Shown here: piece after piece, positions 36,771 through 47,901 of the stretch
Layout: the number at the start of each line of letters is the position of its first letter
How positions within the stretch are numbered: the first letter of the stretch is position 1
Program-made: the position numbers and the translations under genes
Notes under the pieces: generated by a model
What the model was told of the DNA's origin: nothing
Seen by the model: only the letters and a program-made list of their open reading frames with translations
Database searches by the model: none
NCBI RefSeq assembly: GCF_037975245.1
Contig: NC_092564.1
Span: forward strand, 24,608,484-24,672,483
Direction of reading: 5' to 3'
DNA from: Apostichopus japonicus
Lineage: Eukaryota; Echinodermata; Holothuroidea; Aspidochirotida; Stichopodidae
DNA: 64,000 bases

Positions 36771-39700
36771 TCAAGTTGTATCTGCCATGTAGGCATCCAG
36801 TTCTGCATCCAATGATGTCCTTGTATTTGACATGTAGTCATCCAGCTGGTTATCTAGGTCCTCCTTACTCACTGATGGGGTGAATGTGTTACCTCCGCGT
36901 CCCTGGCCTCGTCCTCTTCCACCCCTATTCATGCCACGACCTCTCCCTCTTCCGCCCCTGCCGATTGCTGTAAGGAAGGACACAGAGTTAAAGAGGAACA
37001 AGTACAACTTTGAATTCTTGCTGATAGCTAGACCATTTCTCTTTAAAATAATATAGAAATATATGCTACACCATAATCAAGATAGTGTACTACACTATTA
37101 AATATATGTTACAATATTTCTTACGTTTATGTTTGAAGATTTGTTTTTGAGAGATAGCTGCAAATTCCTAATCTACACAGATGAGCAGACTGTTTGCATC
37201 AGTATACATGTTTAAGGTGAAAAAATGTACAAACTAACATTAGTTAACTTGCAAGAAAATGTTCTTTCATGCCAGTATACTCATATGTGTTTCTCTGTTA
37301 CAGCAGGGATTTGCATTCCCTTAATAAAACTAAGCACACGTGCTGTAATTCTGGAAGATTCTCAACTAATACAACTTCTTGTACAAATGATGTCAATTGT
37401 TTCTCCTCAGCCAAAATCAATTAGCTCATAACTTGTTGTTAACATGCAAAAACAATAATAGCTATGCCCAGACTGTTATATGCAAAGTATCCTAAGAATC
37501 AGAGAAAGGTTTGTACTACCTGGCCCTAGCTGTGTACTGATAGTAAGTAGCACACTATCTGTAGAATCTGAACACTTCTTCAGTGATACAAACTAACAGC
37601 AGTTTTTATTAATGTGTATTTACATGTCAGAAACTTAATGTTGCAAGACAACTAACTGCTTGTCAAGCTATACAAAAAAGATGTATCAGACTGTCTCAAT
37701 GATAACTGTAACACACTCGGAACTTTGTGACATTGCACCCTACAGTCTCAAAAAAACACTAACAATAATAATGTAGCACTTAATTTATCCGGATCTGTCA
37801 CACAGTTCTATCAAATGCTACATTAACATTAACATTAACCTAATAAAGCAAGTCTCTTGACATTCCAGTTCAATGGCATTCCAAAAATAAATACGGACTA
37901 GAATTCTTTGCTGGTTCACTCTTCTCCAATACCAAGCATTACTTACTTTGTCTATTGAGACCCCTCCCTCTGTTTCCACCTCTGTTGTTTCCTCTCCCTC
38001 TGCCCCCTCTGTTGTCTCTTAATTGTCCTCTTATAGCACCTCTATTATTGTAAGTCTTCCTCACACCACCTCGGATGTTTGTTTGGTTTACTCTGCCTCT
38101 TCTGCCTCTGACTCCTCTTTGGTTCTGCGACACCCCTCTTGTGGTACTCCATCCCCTCATTCCAGACACTTTTCCTTGCCCTCTCATCTGACCCAGTCTG
38201 CTCTTAGCTCCTCCTAGTCTGACTCCACCTCTGGCAGGCTTTGTTCCTAGTCTCTGAAGACAATAACACAATTCTGAGAAACTCATTTTGTCTAAAAGAC
38301 ATTTAAAAGACATTTGAGCGAGTTACATGCCATGTACATAAGCTTAATGACATGAAGTTGGCTCATCTAGAACAGTAGTTAAAGCGCACAACCATACAAC
38401 CCACAGAACAACTTACACCAGTTGGATTCAAACCTGCACCTTCTCTACATCCATATGCTTCAACTTACTGGGCTGAACAATATATTGTGTGTTTATGTGT
38501 GACCTTTAGTTCTTCACTATCTGCAGTTCTCAACATTCTAGCTGATGAATTAATAAGATACTTGAACTTTTCTTAAGACCTTCGAAGGACATCAGAGAGC
38601 GCTTCTTCAAACAACGATTTCTAAGTCAAAATAAATCACACCAGTTGATGTAATATCAAAGTCTACAATTACCAGCTATCAATCTCTGTAAGCTTCCTCA
38701 CACCAAAAAAAAAACACTACATAGTGATGGATCCACAGAAGCCATTGAGGAAGCATGGAGAAATGTTGATATTTTGAAGGATATTTTGGGGGTTTATGAA
38801 CTTAAGTTGTCATAAAGTAGTAAAGATGTGAATATACGACATGGATTAACACAATAAATTGGCAATTTTGCACACTGTTGGATATTGGACTATGGTACAT
38901 GGTAAACATTTCCAGGAATTAATTGTAACTCAATGTCTTCACCTACACATGAGAGGTTTCATCAATTATATGAGAACATGGGTACAACTTTCTATCAAGT
39001 AAATCTCCTTACCTGCTTAAGTCCAAGAGCTGCTCGAACAGTAGGCCTGTTCTCCATTTGTAATGCTAATCGTCGGTTCTTCGCCGAGGCCTTTTGGGCC
39101 TGGGACATGGCACTGGGCTGTTTCTGTTGTTTCTGTTGCACGGGGCGTGCCTTGATTAGTCGTGTAAAGCTTTGGTTTGGGAAAGGGGTTCAAAGTTTCG
39201 TTCAAATTAACAGGATTGCCAAGGTGAGGTATGGAACAACATGTATCATTGGCAATAGCCAATATCATTATGAACAGCAAAGCTTTGCATTTACAAAAGT
39301 GCTTTCAATGCTAGACATATAGATCTGTATGTGATATAGCTGTGTTCTCTTTGGACACACAGACATCATACATTTCATTTCTAAACATTATGCTTTGTTT
39401 AGCACAGCTCTTGAGTGGGAAGCCCACTGTCAAGAAATCAGGTCACACACCTTGAAAGAAAGGAGATAGGTGTTTTAACAAGCAAAGCTACTTGTAAAGT
39501 GTGCAGTGAAGGCACATCATGGGTCACTATAGAAAGAAGAATGTAGCACATAATAGCTGAATACTACTGAGAGAAGAAACTTGAAAGAATGAAAGATAAA
39601 GACAACAGACAAAACATAAGATGGTAGTCTCAACATCATAAGGTATCTACAACTAAAGTATGAGAATAAAATACTTCACCAATAAAGGCTATTTGCAACC

Positions 39701-42700
39701 TCAGAAGACTTTTCAGATATTTTACTTTTCCAGTTGTTCAAACATGAAGCTGAGGGTAGTTACATAACATATGAGTGATTAGTTTAGATTTCTGAGGTGT
39801 TATATCTACAGCAGATAATAATACTAAGATTTTTTGTTCAAAATACTGTAGCTAACATGTGTGTGTAGTGGAGGTTTATGGGATACAGCAATGTTGTAGA
39901 GACATAAAACAATGTGAACATGATTTTAAGAAATCACAAAAGGAATCACAAACAGCCATAAATTACCATGGTTCGAAAACACAGCATGTTCTGAACAGTT
40001 TATCTCCAATAAAAAAAAAAAGACTGCAGGATATCCATTCGTCATTATCTTCCCATTAAACTTGTCAGGTACAATACAGCTGGAATCAGCAGAAGTTCTG
40101 TAACAATTTACCACAATCATATCTTTCAAACAGACATCTCCTATGATAGCACCAATAACAAGGAAGATCTATCACCTGTTAAAATGATCAACAGGGTCTG
40201 ATCGAAGTAGTTTGCTTACGTTCCTCTTGCGGGAACATGGATGCCACTCCCCAATGAAGACTAAGGTAGGAGACGGTATGTAGCAGTTAGTCTATCCTAA
40301 AGACTAAAGGTACTCTGGTTTTGCAAAATGATTACACAAGCTTTGTATTAAATATCTTGTGCATAGTTTCTTTAAGTTGTGATTATTTGAGCATATGTAT
40401 TCAGTTTCAAAACATCAATTGGTACTTAAACACTTGTGTTCAATGAGTTCTGTCGTACACAAACAATGTTAATGCTGTGTTCAAATATGTTCATTTGTGA
40501 TTATAACGGTTACTGTGTTTGTGAACTTGTAAATGTAAGGTATGTTTAACATGCTTTAACTAGCAAGTCTCCTTAAACTCTGTACTACATAATGGTGGCA
40601 CATAAGAGATGTAGTGAACATATTACAGAACTATGGCAGCACACTGTACACAGAATTTCATCCGAAGAGTTATTGCTGGGCTCAATTGGTAAAAACTGTC
40701 AAAATGTCATTTACAAATCTGATTGCCATGAACCAAAGTCAAAATACTCAAGACAGATGAAAAGTGAGACGTTTATGAAGTTATAAATGTATGCTAGTGT
40801 AGTCATCTGTAGTGATATGCAAACATCAATAATTTATGTCAGATCAAGTTTACTAAGTGATAAATGTATGCTAGTGTAGTCATCTGTAGTGATATGCAAA
40901 CATCAATAATTTATGTCAGATCAAGTTTACTAAGTAATAATTGTATGCTAGTGTAGTCATCTGTAGTGATATGCAAACATCAATAATTTATGTCAGATCA
41001 AGTTTACTAAGTAATAATTGTATGCTAGTGTAGTCATCTGTAGTCACATGCAAACATTGAAGAACTGTTAGGTATACAGTCAATTTTGTACAAAATCAGT
41101 AAACACAGGACTTGCCAAGACAGACTAAATGGAAAATGTCTGTCCATGTAACAAGGACACACCTGCAATCACCATTGCACAGTGAACCAATGGCAAAAAG
41201 GGTTTTAAATGTGAGCAATATGTATGTAAAAATGATTAGGATGAACATTCAGAGTAACTTTCACTCGGTCAGATGTGGTAAAGTTTTATTGCCAAACAAT
41301 ATACTGTAAGAAAACAAGTGTAAAGGGGAAGATACTGTAATGTTGTGAAATGTTTTTATTCTTAGATGACCAAAAATCAAATTAACATCTGTTAAATGAT
41401 AATCTTTTATGTCTCTTTAGTCTGTTCACTCTTACTACAAGAGAATGCTCCTTATTTTTTGCTTGTGTTGTCTTTTGCTTCCATTCTTTTAATGCTAGAA
41501 ATGCTACAATTACAGTAAGTCAAGTACCGATAGGCATCCAACGTGCAATGTGCTCAAGACAAGACTTGGTTCAAAGGTCAAAGTGAATGTTCTACCATTC
41601 GGCTTGAGTCTGTAAGTTGGAACATGTGCATAGGTAGTAGGCTAGGAGACAATTGGGACATAAATGAAACAGTTAAGCTCTTGGGCAAAGAAGGACTGAA
41701 ACCAAACACTCAGAAATCATTACAATGTGTGATCTGTGTAGGAGGTGTCATGAAGAGGCAAAAGCTGTAACTTTTCTTGAACGGCACAACAGACCACCCA
41801 GACCACATCAACATTTACTACAGCGAATCTCCATTACAACATTATCTGGTGCTCATCAAGAAACTTCGGACAAACCACAGAAGATGAACTGCCAGAGCAT
41901 CATGTGCACATTCTATAGGAGAACACACATTTCAGCCAGAGAAAGAAAGTTTCAGAAAAGAGATAGTGACCAATGACCTGATATTAAGTGCTGTTCAAAT
42001 GAATTTGTTATCATTGATGAACAAGAAAACTGTGTACATGGTACCAAGATATAACATGGCAAAACCATTAGTATCTTGTCAGCAAGATAACTTGACATTA
42101 TGTGAGAGAGCATACATTGTATGTACCATTTCAAAATATGAAATATATCTCGCTTGTCAGCAATTTTCTATGGCATTTCTGCCAATTTCTTTTGAGATAG
42201 TACTAAGACTTGAATCTCAATTTTCTGCTTAAGTCCTGGCTAATATTAATTGCATGCTTGTTCGAATTAGTATATCATTGCCAGGACCTAATATAAGTGA
42301 GGCCAACTTTACGTTATCACCTCCACTAGCAGAAATCTGTTGCTGGACAAGAGAAGTGCTTTGCCCTCCCAAAACTGAGTACAGTGAGAGTTGGCACCTA
42401 ATGATGACCATGTTGTTATCAACAAAACATTGGCATGTAGTATGTACCAACTCCAGAGGATGGAGGTTTCATAACAATGGTGCCAAATGTATTTGTAACA
42501 ATAACTTTAGGTCAGCATGTTGCCTTTTCCAAATGCTTTAATCCATGCTTCTTTTGATATACTGATGCAGTAGCCTTTATCAAGTAAGCATATAGAAGGC
42601 TGTGGATCTCCAGAATTTCATTCTTTGCAATTTTAGGACATAGCAATAGAAAATCTGGGAATTATTTTATCATTTATTTATTCATTTTTCTTTTCTTTAT

Positions 42701-42875
42701 TTCAATTTTGGGGATGCTGCTCTCTCCAGCCATATTTGCTGCACTTGGTTTTAGCACTGTCTGTGATTCAACCAGATATCATTTGATTTTGTACTCAGGA
42801 GGGCAAAGGTTTGTTACTTTCTCACCGATCATCAAGGCTTTCCTTGGCTGTCCCCTTTAGAGTGACTTTTTCCAT
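36771..42875 (-). CDS. CHTOP: CHTOP (chromatin target of PRMT1; FOP/SRAG)
   Basis: Coding exons on the minus strand: 42875-42826, 39169-39013, 38253-37947, 36967-36771; phases agree and the product is 236 residues (human 248). The start exon reads [17 protein letters not shown], matching the CHTOP N-terminal VLKSTTKMSLNER block, and is followed by a short non-coding part to an acceptor at 42888. Residues ~46-69 carry [20 protein letters not shown], the UAP56/ALYREF-interaction region. Residues ~70-190 form the Arg/Gly-rich part (RGG/GRGRG), the substrate of PRMT1 and PRMT5. The C-terminus has the paired helices [12 protein letters not shown] and [12 protein letters not shown] typical of the family. 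CHTOP is nuclear, joins the TREX mRNA export complex and the methylosome. Here the RG region is less regular than in vertebrates, with many Asn and Gln between Arg residues. Confidence 0.96.
40781..41055. repeat. 77-bp tandem repeat in CHTOP intron 1
   Basis: The landmark ATGCTAGTGTAGTCATCTGT recurs at 40791, 40868, 40945 and 41022, an exact period of 77 bp. The first three full units differ at only a few bases; the fourth breaks off near 41055. Confidence 0.95.
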
Positions 42876-42888
42876 CTGTGGGCTGGAA

Positions 42889-44568
42889 CTAAGGAAACAT
42901 TTTAATTTGCTGTACTTAGGAAAATTACACAGATCTATTACACTATTAATGATTCAGTAGTTAAAAATGTTGAGGTAACTGTTCATCTATTATGTCTAAG
43001 CTTACCTTATATTTTAATGTAATATTTATTTCCTGTTCTTCTTGTTTTCTATTCCACATTGGTGTTGCTTAGAGTTTAGACTTTAGAGGATGACAGGGCA
43101 CAAACTGTGTTAGACTTTGCAAGTGAGAACATTTCATAAAGAAGCCATATGAAAAGCAGTTAAAACAAATTGACCAAGTTACCTTTTAACTATTATTGTG
43201 GACAGTGAATGGCACCATTGTGTTGATAGCCACAGAGATAAGCTTTCTTCTAAGTTCTAGCCTATGTGAACTGTAAGTGTAATTTTGCCAGAATTCAATG
43301 TTAACTTTCTGTGATCTAACTTAATCATGTCCATTTAATTTATTTATTCTTACTAAGTATTATTAATAAAGGTCTAGACAAGCTACTCCATGATATTTAT
43401 GTAACACTAACAGTACAATAGAGTTATAGACTTAAGCGTACGGTAAAGCTAGTTGTGTGTAGAGCTTAATTAGGTGAGGAAATTTTACGTTAGGCTTAGG
43501 GGCCTAGTCTAGGCCTAGCTTACAGTAGGCCTATACCCTCGCTTAGGCGTTAAGTTCGGATCAGGCCAAAGCTGATCATCAATTTCATGCTGAAAGTTTC
43601 ACTTTCAACTTGACACAGTGAATTTAAGTCTAACTTAACTGAACCGGAAGTGGAAAGAAAAAGGATATTTGTGTAATTCTGAGCTGTGGTGGAGATTTGA
43701 TGGTTGAAACGACAATTTAGCTGACCGAAGTAGTAGTTTGTTGTTAGCTGCAGTTAGGTTTGGCGTTGGGTACGTGTGACAACGTACGCGTGGCGGCTGC
43801 TTAAAATTCTGTGGCTGCAGCTGTTCACAGGTCACAGAAATGTGTGTTCACAGTATACACTGCATTACACGATCAAGAGTTTGTGTTTGCGATGTTCATT
43901 TGTGTTGTATTTCGATTTTCGTTTGGTGTTTTAGATCAAACTGAGGACAAAACATTGATGGTAGTAAAAACACTGAATCACTTTTATAAATCCCCATAAA
44001 ATGTTTTGTTATTATTTTTAGATTATTTGATTTGATTAGTTCTGTTAACGTAATTAAAAAAATCTTTAGCGGTCAGAGGAATATGTTGGTTTATGTTGAG
44101 CCCTATCTGGCAATTTTCCGTCGTCTGCTGTTGTTTCACCTAACTGCTGCTCATGTCAATTGAAGACTACAGTACAGAAATTTACTGCTCTACAAAACCA
44201 TGAAATGAAGTTTTCCACTTCATTCCTTCATACCGGCATGGACTAATTGATAGGAGGGACCAGCTTTGCTTGAACAATACCAGTTATATTAGGTAAACTA
44301 CCCTAATGTTACTGTAAATTGTGTAATGTTAGTGTTTCATTGTAGCTGAGATAACAACAGCCTTCCTGTTTTTCTAGTGTCGTTCCTACTGTAAATATAT
44401 TTAGGTGTTAATCTTGTACAAACATGAGAAATAAATTTCAAATTGAAATGTAAGGCATAACGTTAACTTAAACTTGCTGTACTTTACGTTGCAAAGTATG
44501 GTACTTCTTTGGCGGTAGGCCTAGGCCTAAATTGATACATGACTAGGCCTAGTATTAGTAATAGTAGT
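42889..44568. promoter_or_regulatory. Upstream region of CHTOP, probable promoter interval
   Basis: CHTOP (minus) and SAC3D1 (plus) are divergent, so both promoters should lie in the 5 kb between them. A relatively CpG-rich patch (about 43735-43800, with ACGTACGCGTGGCGGC) is the best place for a CHTOP first exon and start site. No defined element such as a TATA box can be assigned, so this is positional inference. Confidence 0.3.
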
Positions 44569-44935
44569 CAAGGGCGTAGGAACCGGGGGGGCTGGGGGGG
44601 GCGCCAGCCCCCCCAGTGAAAAATGTGGAGGGGCGGAAGTATCATTCCGCCCCCCCGCTTCGCAAGTCAGAAAACCCCTTTTTCATTTCCAAATGAGAAA
44701 AAAAACCTCATTTGGAGCACCAAATTGCATCTAAGGCCAGGTGAAAATACAAAATTAAGTTTACAAAATGGAGTAGGTGTTGAAGTGTGCTATATTGCAC
44801 CAAATCGCATCTGAGGCCACCTGGAAATGCAAAAAATTCCAAAGGGGAGGGGGACACCCCCTCCCCTTAGACCCCTCCCCAGGTCGGCCATCAGTCTTCA
44901 GCCCCCCCACTCAAAAGTACCTTCCTACGCCACTG
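44569..44935. mobile_element. hAT-type MITE, 367 bp, TSD ATAGTAGT
   Basis: ATAGTAGT is repeated at 44561-44568 and 44936-44943. The ends are CAAGGGCGTAGGAACC (left) and, reverse-complemented, CAGTGGCGTAGGAAGG (right). The interior has a G-run/C-run hairpin at the left, the CACCAAATYGCATCTRAGGCC block twice (about 44720 and 44800), and CCCCTCCCCTTAGACCCCTC, shared with the 11.1-12.1 kb repeats. It has no coding capacity. Confidence 0.9.
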
Positions 44936-44943
44936 ATAGTAGT

Positions 44944-45939
44944 TAGTACCTTAGTATAGTAGTACTAGTAGGCCTAAGATCTACTAGTACTAACACTAAC
45001 AAGTAACAGCACCACAGATTAGGCCTGACTGTTAGACTAACATTTGGTTACAATAGACGCTTGTAACAATGGTTTTTAAGGGGACAAACTAAAATGAATG
45101 ACAATTGACGTTGTACAGGGTTAAATATCATTTGTGAATGACAACGAAGGACAGTGGTGAGTGGAGATAGAATGAGTGGGTGGAGTAAATGCGGTTATTG
45201 GTTTTCTGCGCAAAATTGATTTGAGGAAAATCGCATGTTACGTGGTTGCAGGGTTTTGGTGCAGGGAGAGTTTTTTTTGTGAGAATGTGCTTGAGTGCTG
45301 TGCTTTTGACATTTACAGTACCTCTGTAAAGCCGTTTCAAGATAGTATTGTTAGTTTCTAACAATTAATATCGAGAAAATGATGTTAAATTTACTTTTTA
45401 AAATCAGACTTACAATTTCGCTTACTATAAGGTGCGTTTGTATCTTGTTCGTACTTTACTAGATCTGTAAGCCACGCACTTCGCGTCCACTCGGTTTGCG
45501 TGGCTTTAATATACCCACGAAGTCTGAACTGTGATATCCGGTTGAAGCAAATGTCTGTGCTGTCATTACTGTCATTCGTTTTAGTCAACGCAATTTTTTA
45601 GTGTGTACAACATATTGTCATTTGTTATGTGTAACGCAATTGTCATTCGTTTTAGTAACACCCTTTTTAAGGAATGTTGTTGTCAAGTGTTATGCTTGTC
45701 ATGGTTAGATTACAATTACTCATTAGACTGTGATAATCATACTCAGGTAGCCCTAGACCTATATATCGTTATCTCAATGATCATTTTTTAATATTTTGTC
45801 TTACGTTAAGTTCTCTTTGGGAAGAAGTATTTAATATTAGTGAGTTGTTAATTGTCAACATTACATATTATTGATCACCACTTACAAATTTGATGTGGTG
45901 TCACATTCACAATAATGTTACTGACCTTCAAGTAAAGCC

Positions 45940-45971
<32 letters not shown>

Positions 45972-46433
45972 TAAATGCCTTTCCTATCAGCCTGTATCTA
46001 CAATTTCTCCTTACAAACAAGTTAGAGTAGATTTAATAGTATTAGTAGTAGGCCTATGTGGAGTGGTATTAAAGTATAAACTTTCTATGGCAAGTACACA
46101 CCAACCAGTACATGGGCAATGAAGTTTTCAGTCAGTGGGTCAGCAACATCTCTTAAGCAATATACACCCAATAAATTGAAAGCTTTATGATTTTTATTTT
46201 CTTATTGCTATTGTTTTGTTTTTGCATTTTGGCTGGAATATATGTCATATTTAAATCATTAAAATCAAAGCTTCAAAACTGTGTAAACATGGTAACATTA
46301 ACAGTAAAATCTTCCAGAACTTACAATGAGTAGCCTCTGTGCATTCACTATATAAAGAATGCAAATGGGCCAATATATGCAAATATTTTTGTGTCCTCTG
46401 AGTCCTAATGCCAATTTAAATTCATAATGTAAA
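44944..46433. other. Intergenic between the two hAT insertions
   Basis: No gene recognised. An (AGT)n microsatellite of about ten units lies at 45940-45970. AT-rich otherwise. Confidence 0.45.
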
Positions 46434-46441
46434 GTATAGAG

Positions 46442-47809
46442 CAGGGTGGGAATTTGGCAACAAAAGTTGGTAAGCATTTTTTCATTTTTTGATGAAATGT
46501 GCTTACCAACATGAGCCAAGATTTCTCAGTTGGTAAGCACAATTCATGAATCGGTAAGCACAGCACAATGACCTGAACGCTGTTATCCTTTTGTGAAAAC
46601 TTCCTGATTTGCGGCACAAGTACACGTACTTTATATCGAGCCGACAGCGGCGGCGCAGATAATCCAGTCAATGCATGTTCGATCGAAATAATTACAATCC
46701 CTGTCCATCACGTTGAACTCTCCGACCAGACAATACCGGGTCGAATACTCGACTTGGTATTAGTTATTCAAATACATGATGAAAGGAAATGTATCGACTG
46801 GAGATCGTAAAAAAAAACTCTGAAAATCAGTAGAGAAATTACCAATTGTTTACGAAAAGTACGTTCGGTCCTTTCAAATTTTACGAAAGATCCAGCAAAA
46901 CACTTTCGAAAAATTCACGCAAAACTGGCATATCGTGCTACATGCAACTAATGTCATGTAAACAAGGCTCTAGTACACCCGTTTATGAATAAACCGTAAG
47001 ACCACATCTGGTGTTAAGCGGGGGGAAAAGAAAGTATTTTCTAGAATTTCCAAAAATACGGAAAAAATAATGTCCTACCATAGTTAAGTGTATAGCAAAT
47101 AGCCTAACCACCTTGTCTGTTACGGATCTCACGTAACTACAAAAACACAACTAATTGTATTTTGCGAACTTGACGTTTTCTACAAGAACATAGAAATAAT
47201 TTTAAGCATTAGTTAATCATGCCGTGTGGCCTAAAACATATTTTATTACAAGGTTTACTTTCATAAAGATGGCCATAGCTTGATATCTTGTGCTGCGTGT
47301 ATGAACTGTGCCTCGTGTATCATGGGGAATACTCCATGAAACGTTTCTTGGAAACGTGCCAAAAATGTTAACAAACAGGTGTTAGACAGGGGATGAGCGC
47401 ACAGTTGTTTGGCAGGGTACCTGGGAAAATTCTGAGCACATGTACAGTATGAACTACGCAATTGCCGTCGGCAATTGCGTAGTTCATGTGTGAAGTTGGA
47501 GTAATTTGCGATGCATACACAGTTAGTCGTAGGTATGTGACGGTCCAGGCACGATCGCTGAGCTAGCAGCCAGCTGTGTGCGGCCTGCAGTGCATTTTGC
47601 TAGCTGCGCGACAAATTAATCCTCCGTAACTTAGAAGCAGATTGCAGATAAGCCTACTACAGTCAGATGCAGTCACTTGCGGTCAGAATTTTTGGTACGC
47701 TCATTACAAGGGTGTGTAGTACTAGGCCCATTAGATTTTCTTATTTTGGTAAGCCATATTTTCATTCCAGTACGCTAGCGTACCGGCGTACCGTAAAATT
47801 CCCACCCTG
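46442..47809. mobile_element. hAT-type non-autonomous element, 1368 bp, TSD GTATAGAG
   Basis: GTATAGAG is duplicated exactly at 46434-46441 and 47810-47817. Both ends begin CAGGGTGGGAATTT in inverted orientation (14 bp perfect). The 8-bp duplication and CAGGG end place it in hAT. No transposase frame remains. GGTAAGC-type subterminal motifs occur near both ends (about 46470-46560 and 47748), as hAT transposase sites often do. It ends about 90 bp before the SAC3D1 start codon, just ahead of the probable acceptor TTTATTTCAG (about 47860). Confidence 0.92.
47449..47487. repeat. 39-bp near-perfect palindrome
   Basis: Arms of 19 bp (ATGAACTACGCAATTGCCG and its exact reverse complement) flank a single T at 47468. 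It lies inside the hAT-type element at 46442-47809. Confidence 0.97.
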
Positions 47810-47901
47810 GTATAGAGACTTTTTCAATTTATTCCTTTCCATTTGATGGATTTATTTCAGGATATCTTACAGAAAAGAATCATTCATTGCTCATTATCAT
47901 C

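Noticed and set aside
38395-38470. tRNA-like promoter boxes on the minus strand (GGTTTGAATCC B box, CCCAGTAAGTTGAAG)
   Set aside because: No cloverleaf can be folded and the A box is poor; at best a decayed tRNA-derived SINE head.
40201-40260. Possible CHTOP first exon ending at a GTAAGC donor
   Set aside because: No reading frame gives a CHTOP-like N-terminus or a suitable start in phase; the exon at 42826-42875 fits both phase and family sequence.
40781-41055. Regular 77-bp array considered as a CRISPR
   Set aside because: Whole units repeat without unique spacers and the locus is an intron of an animal gene.
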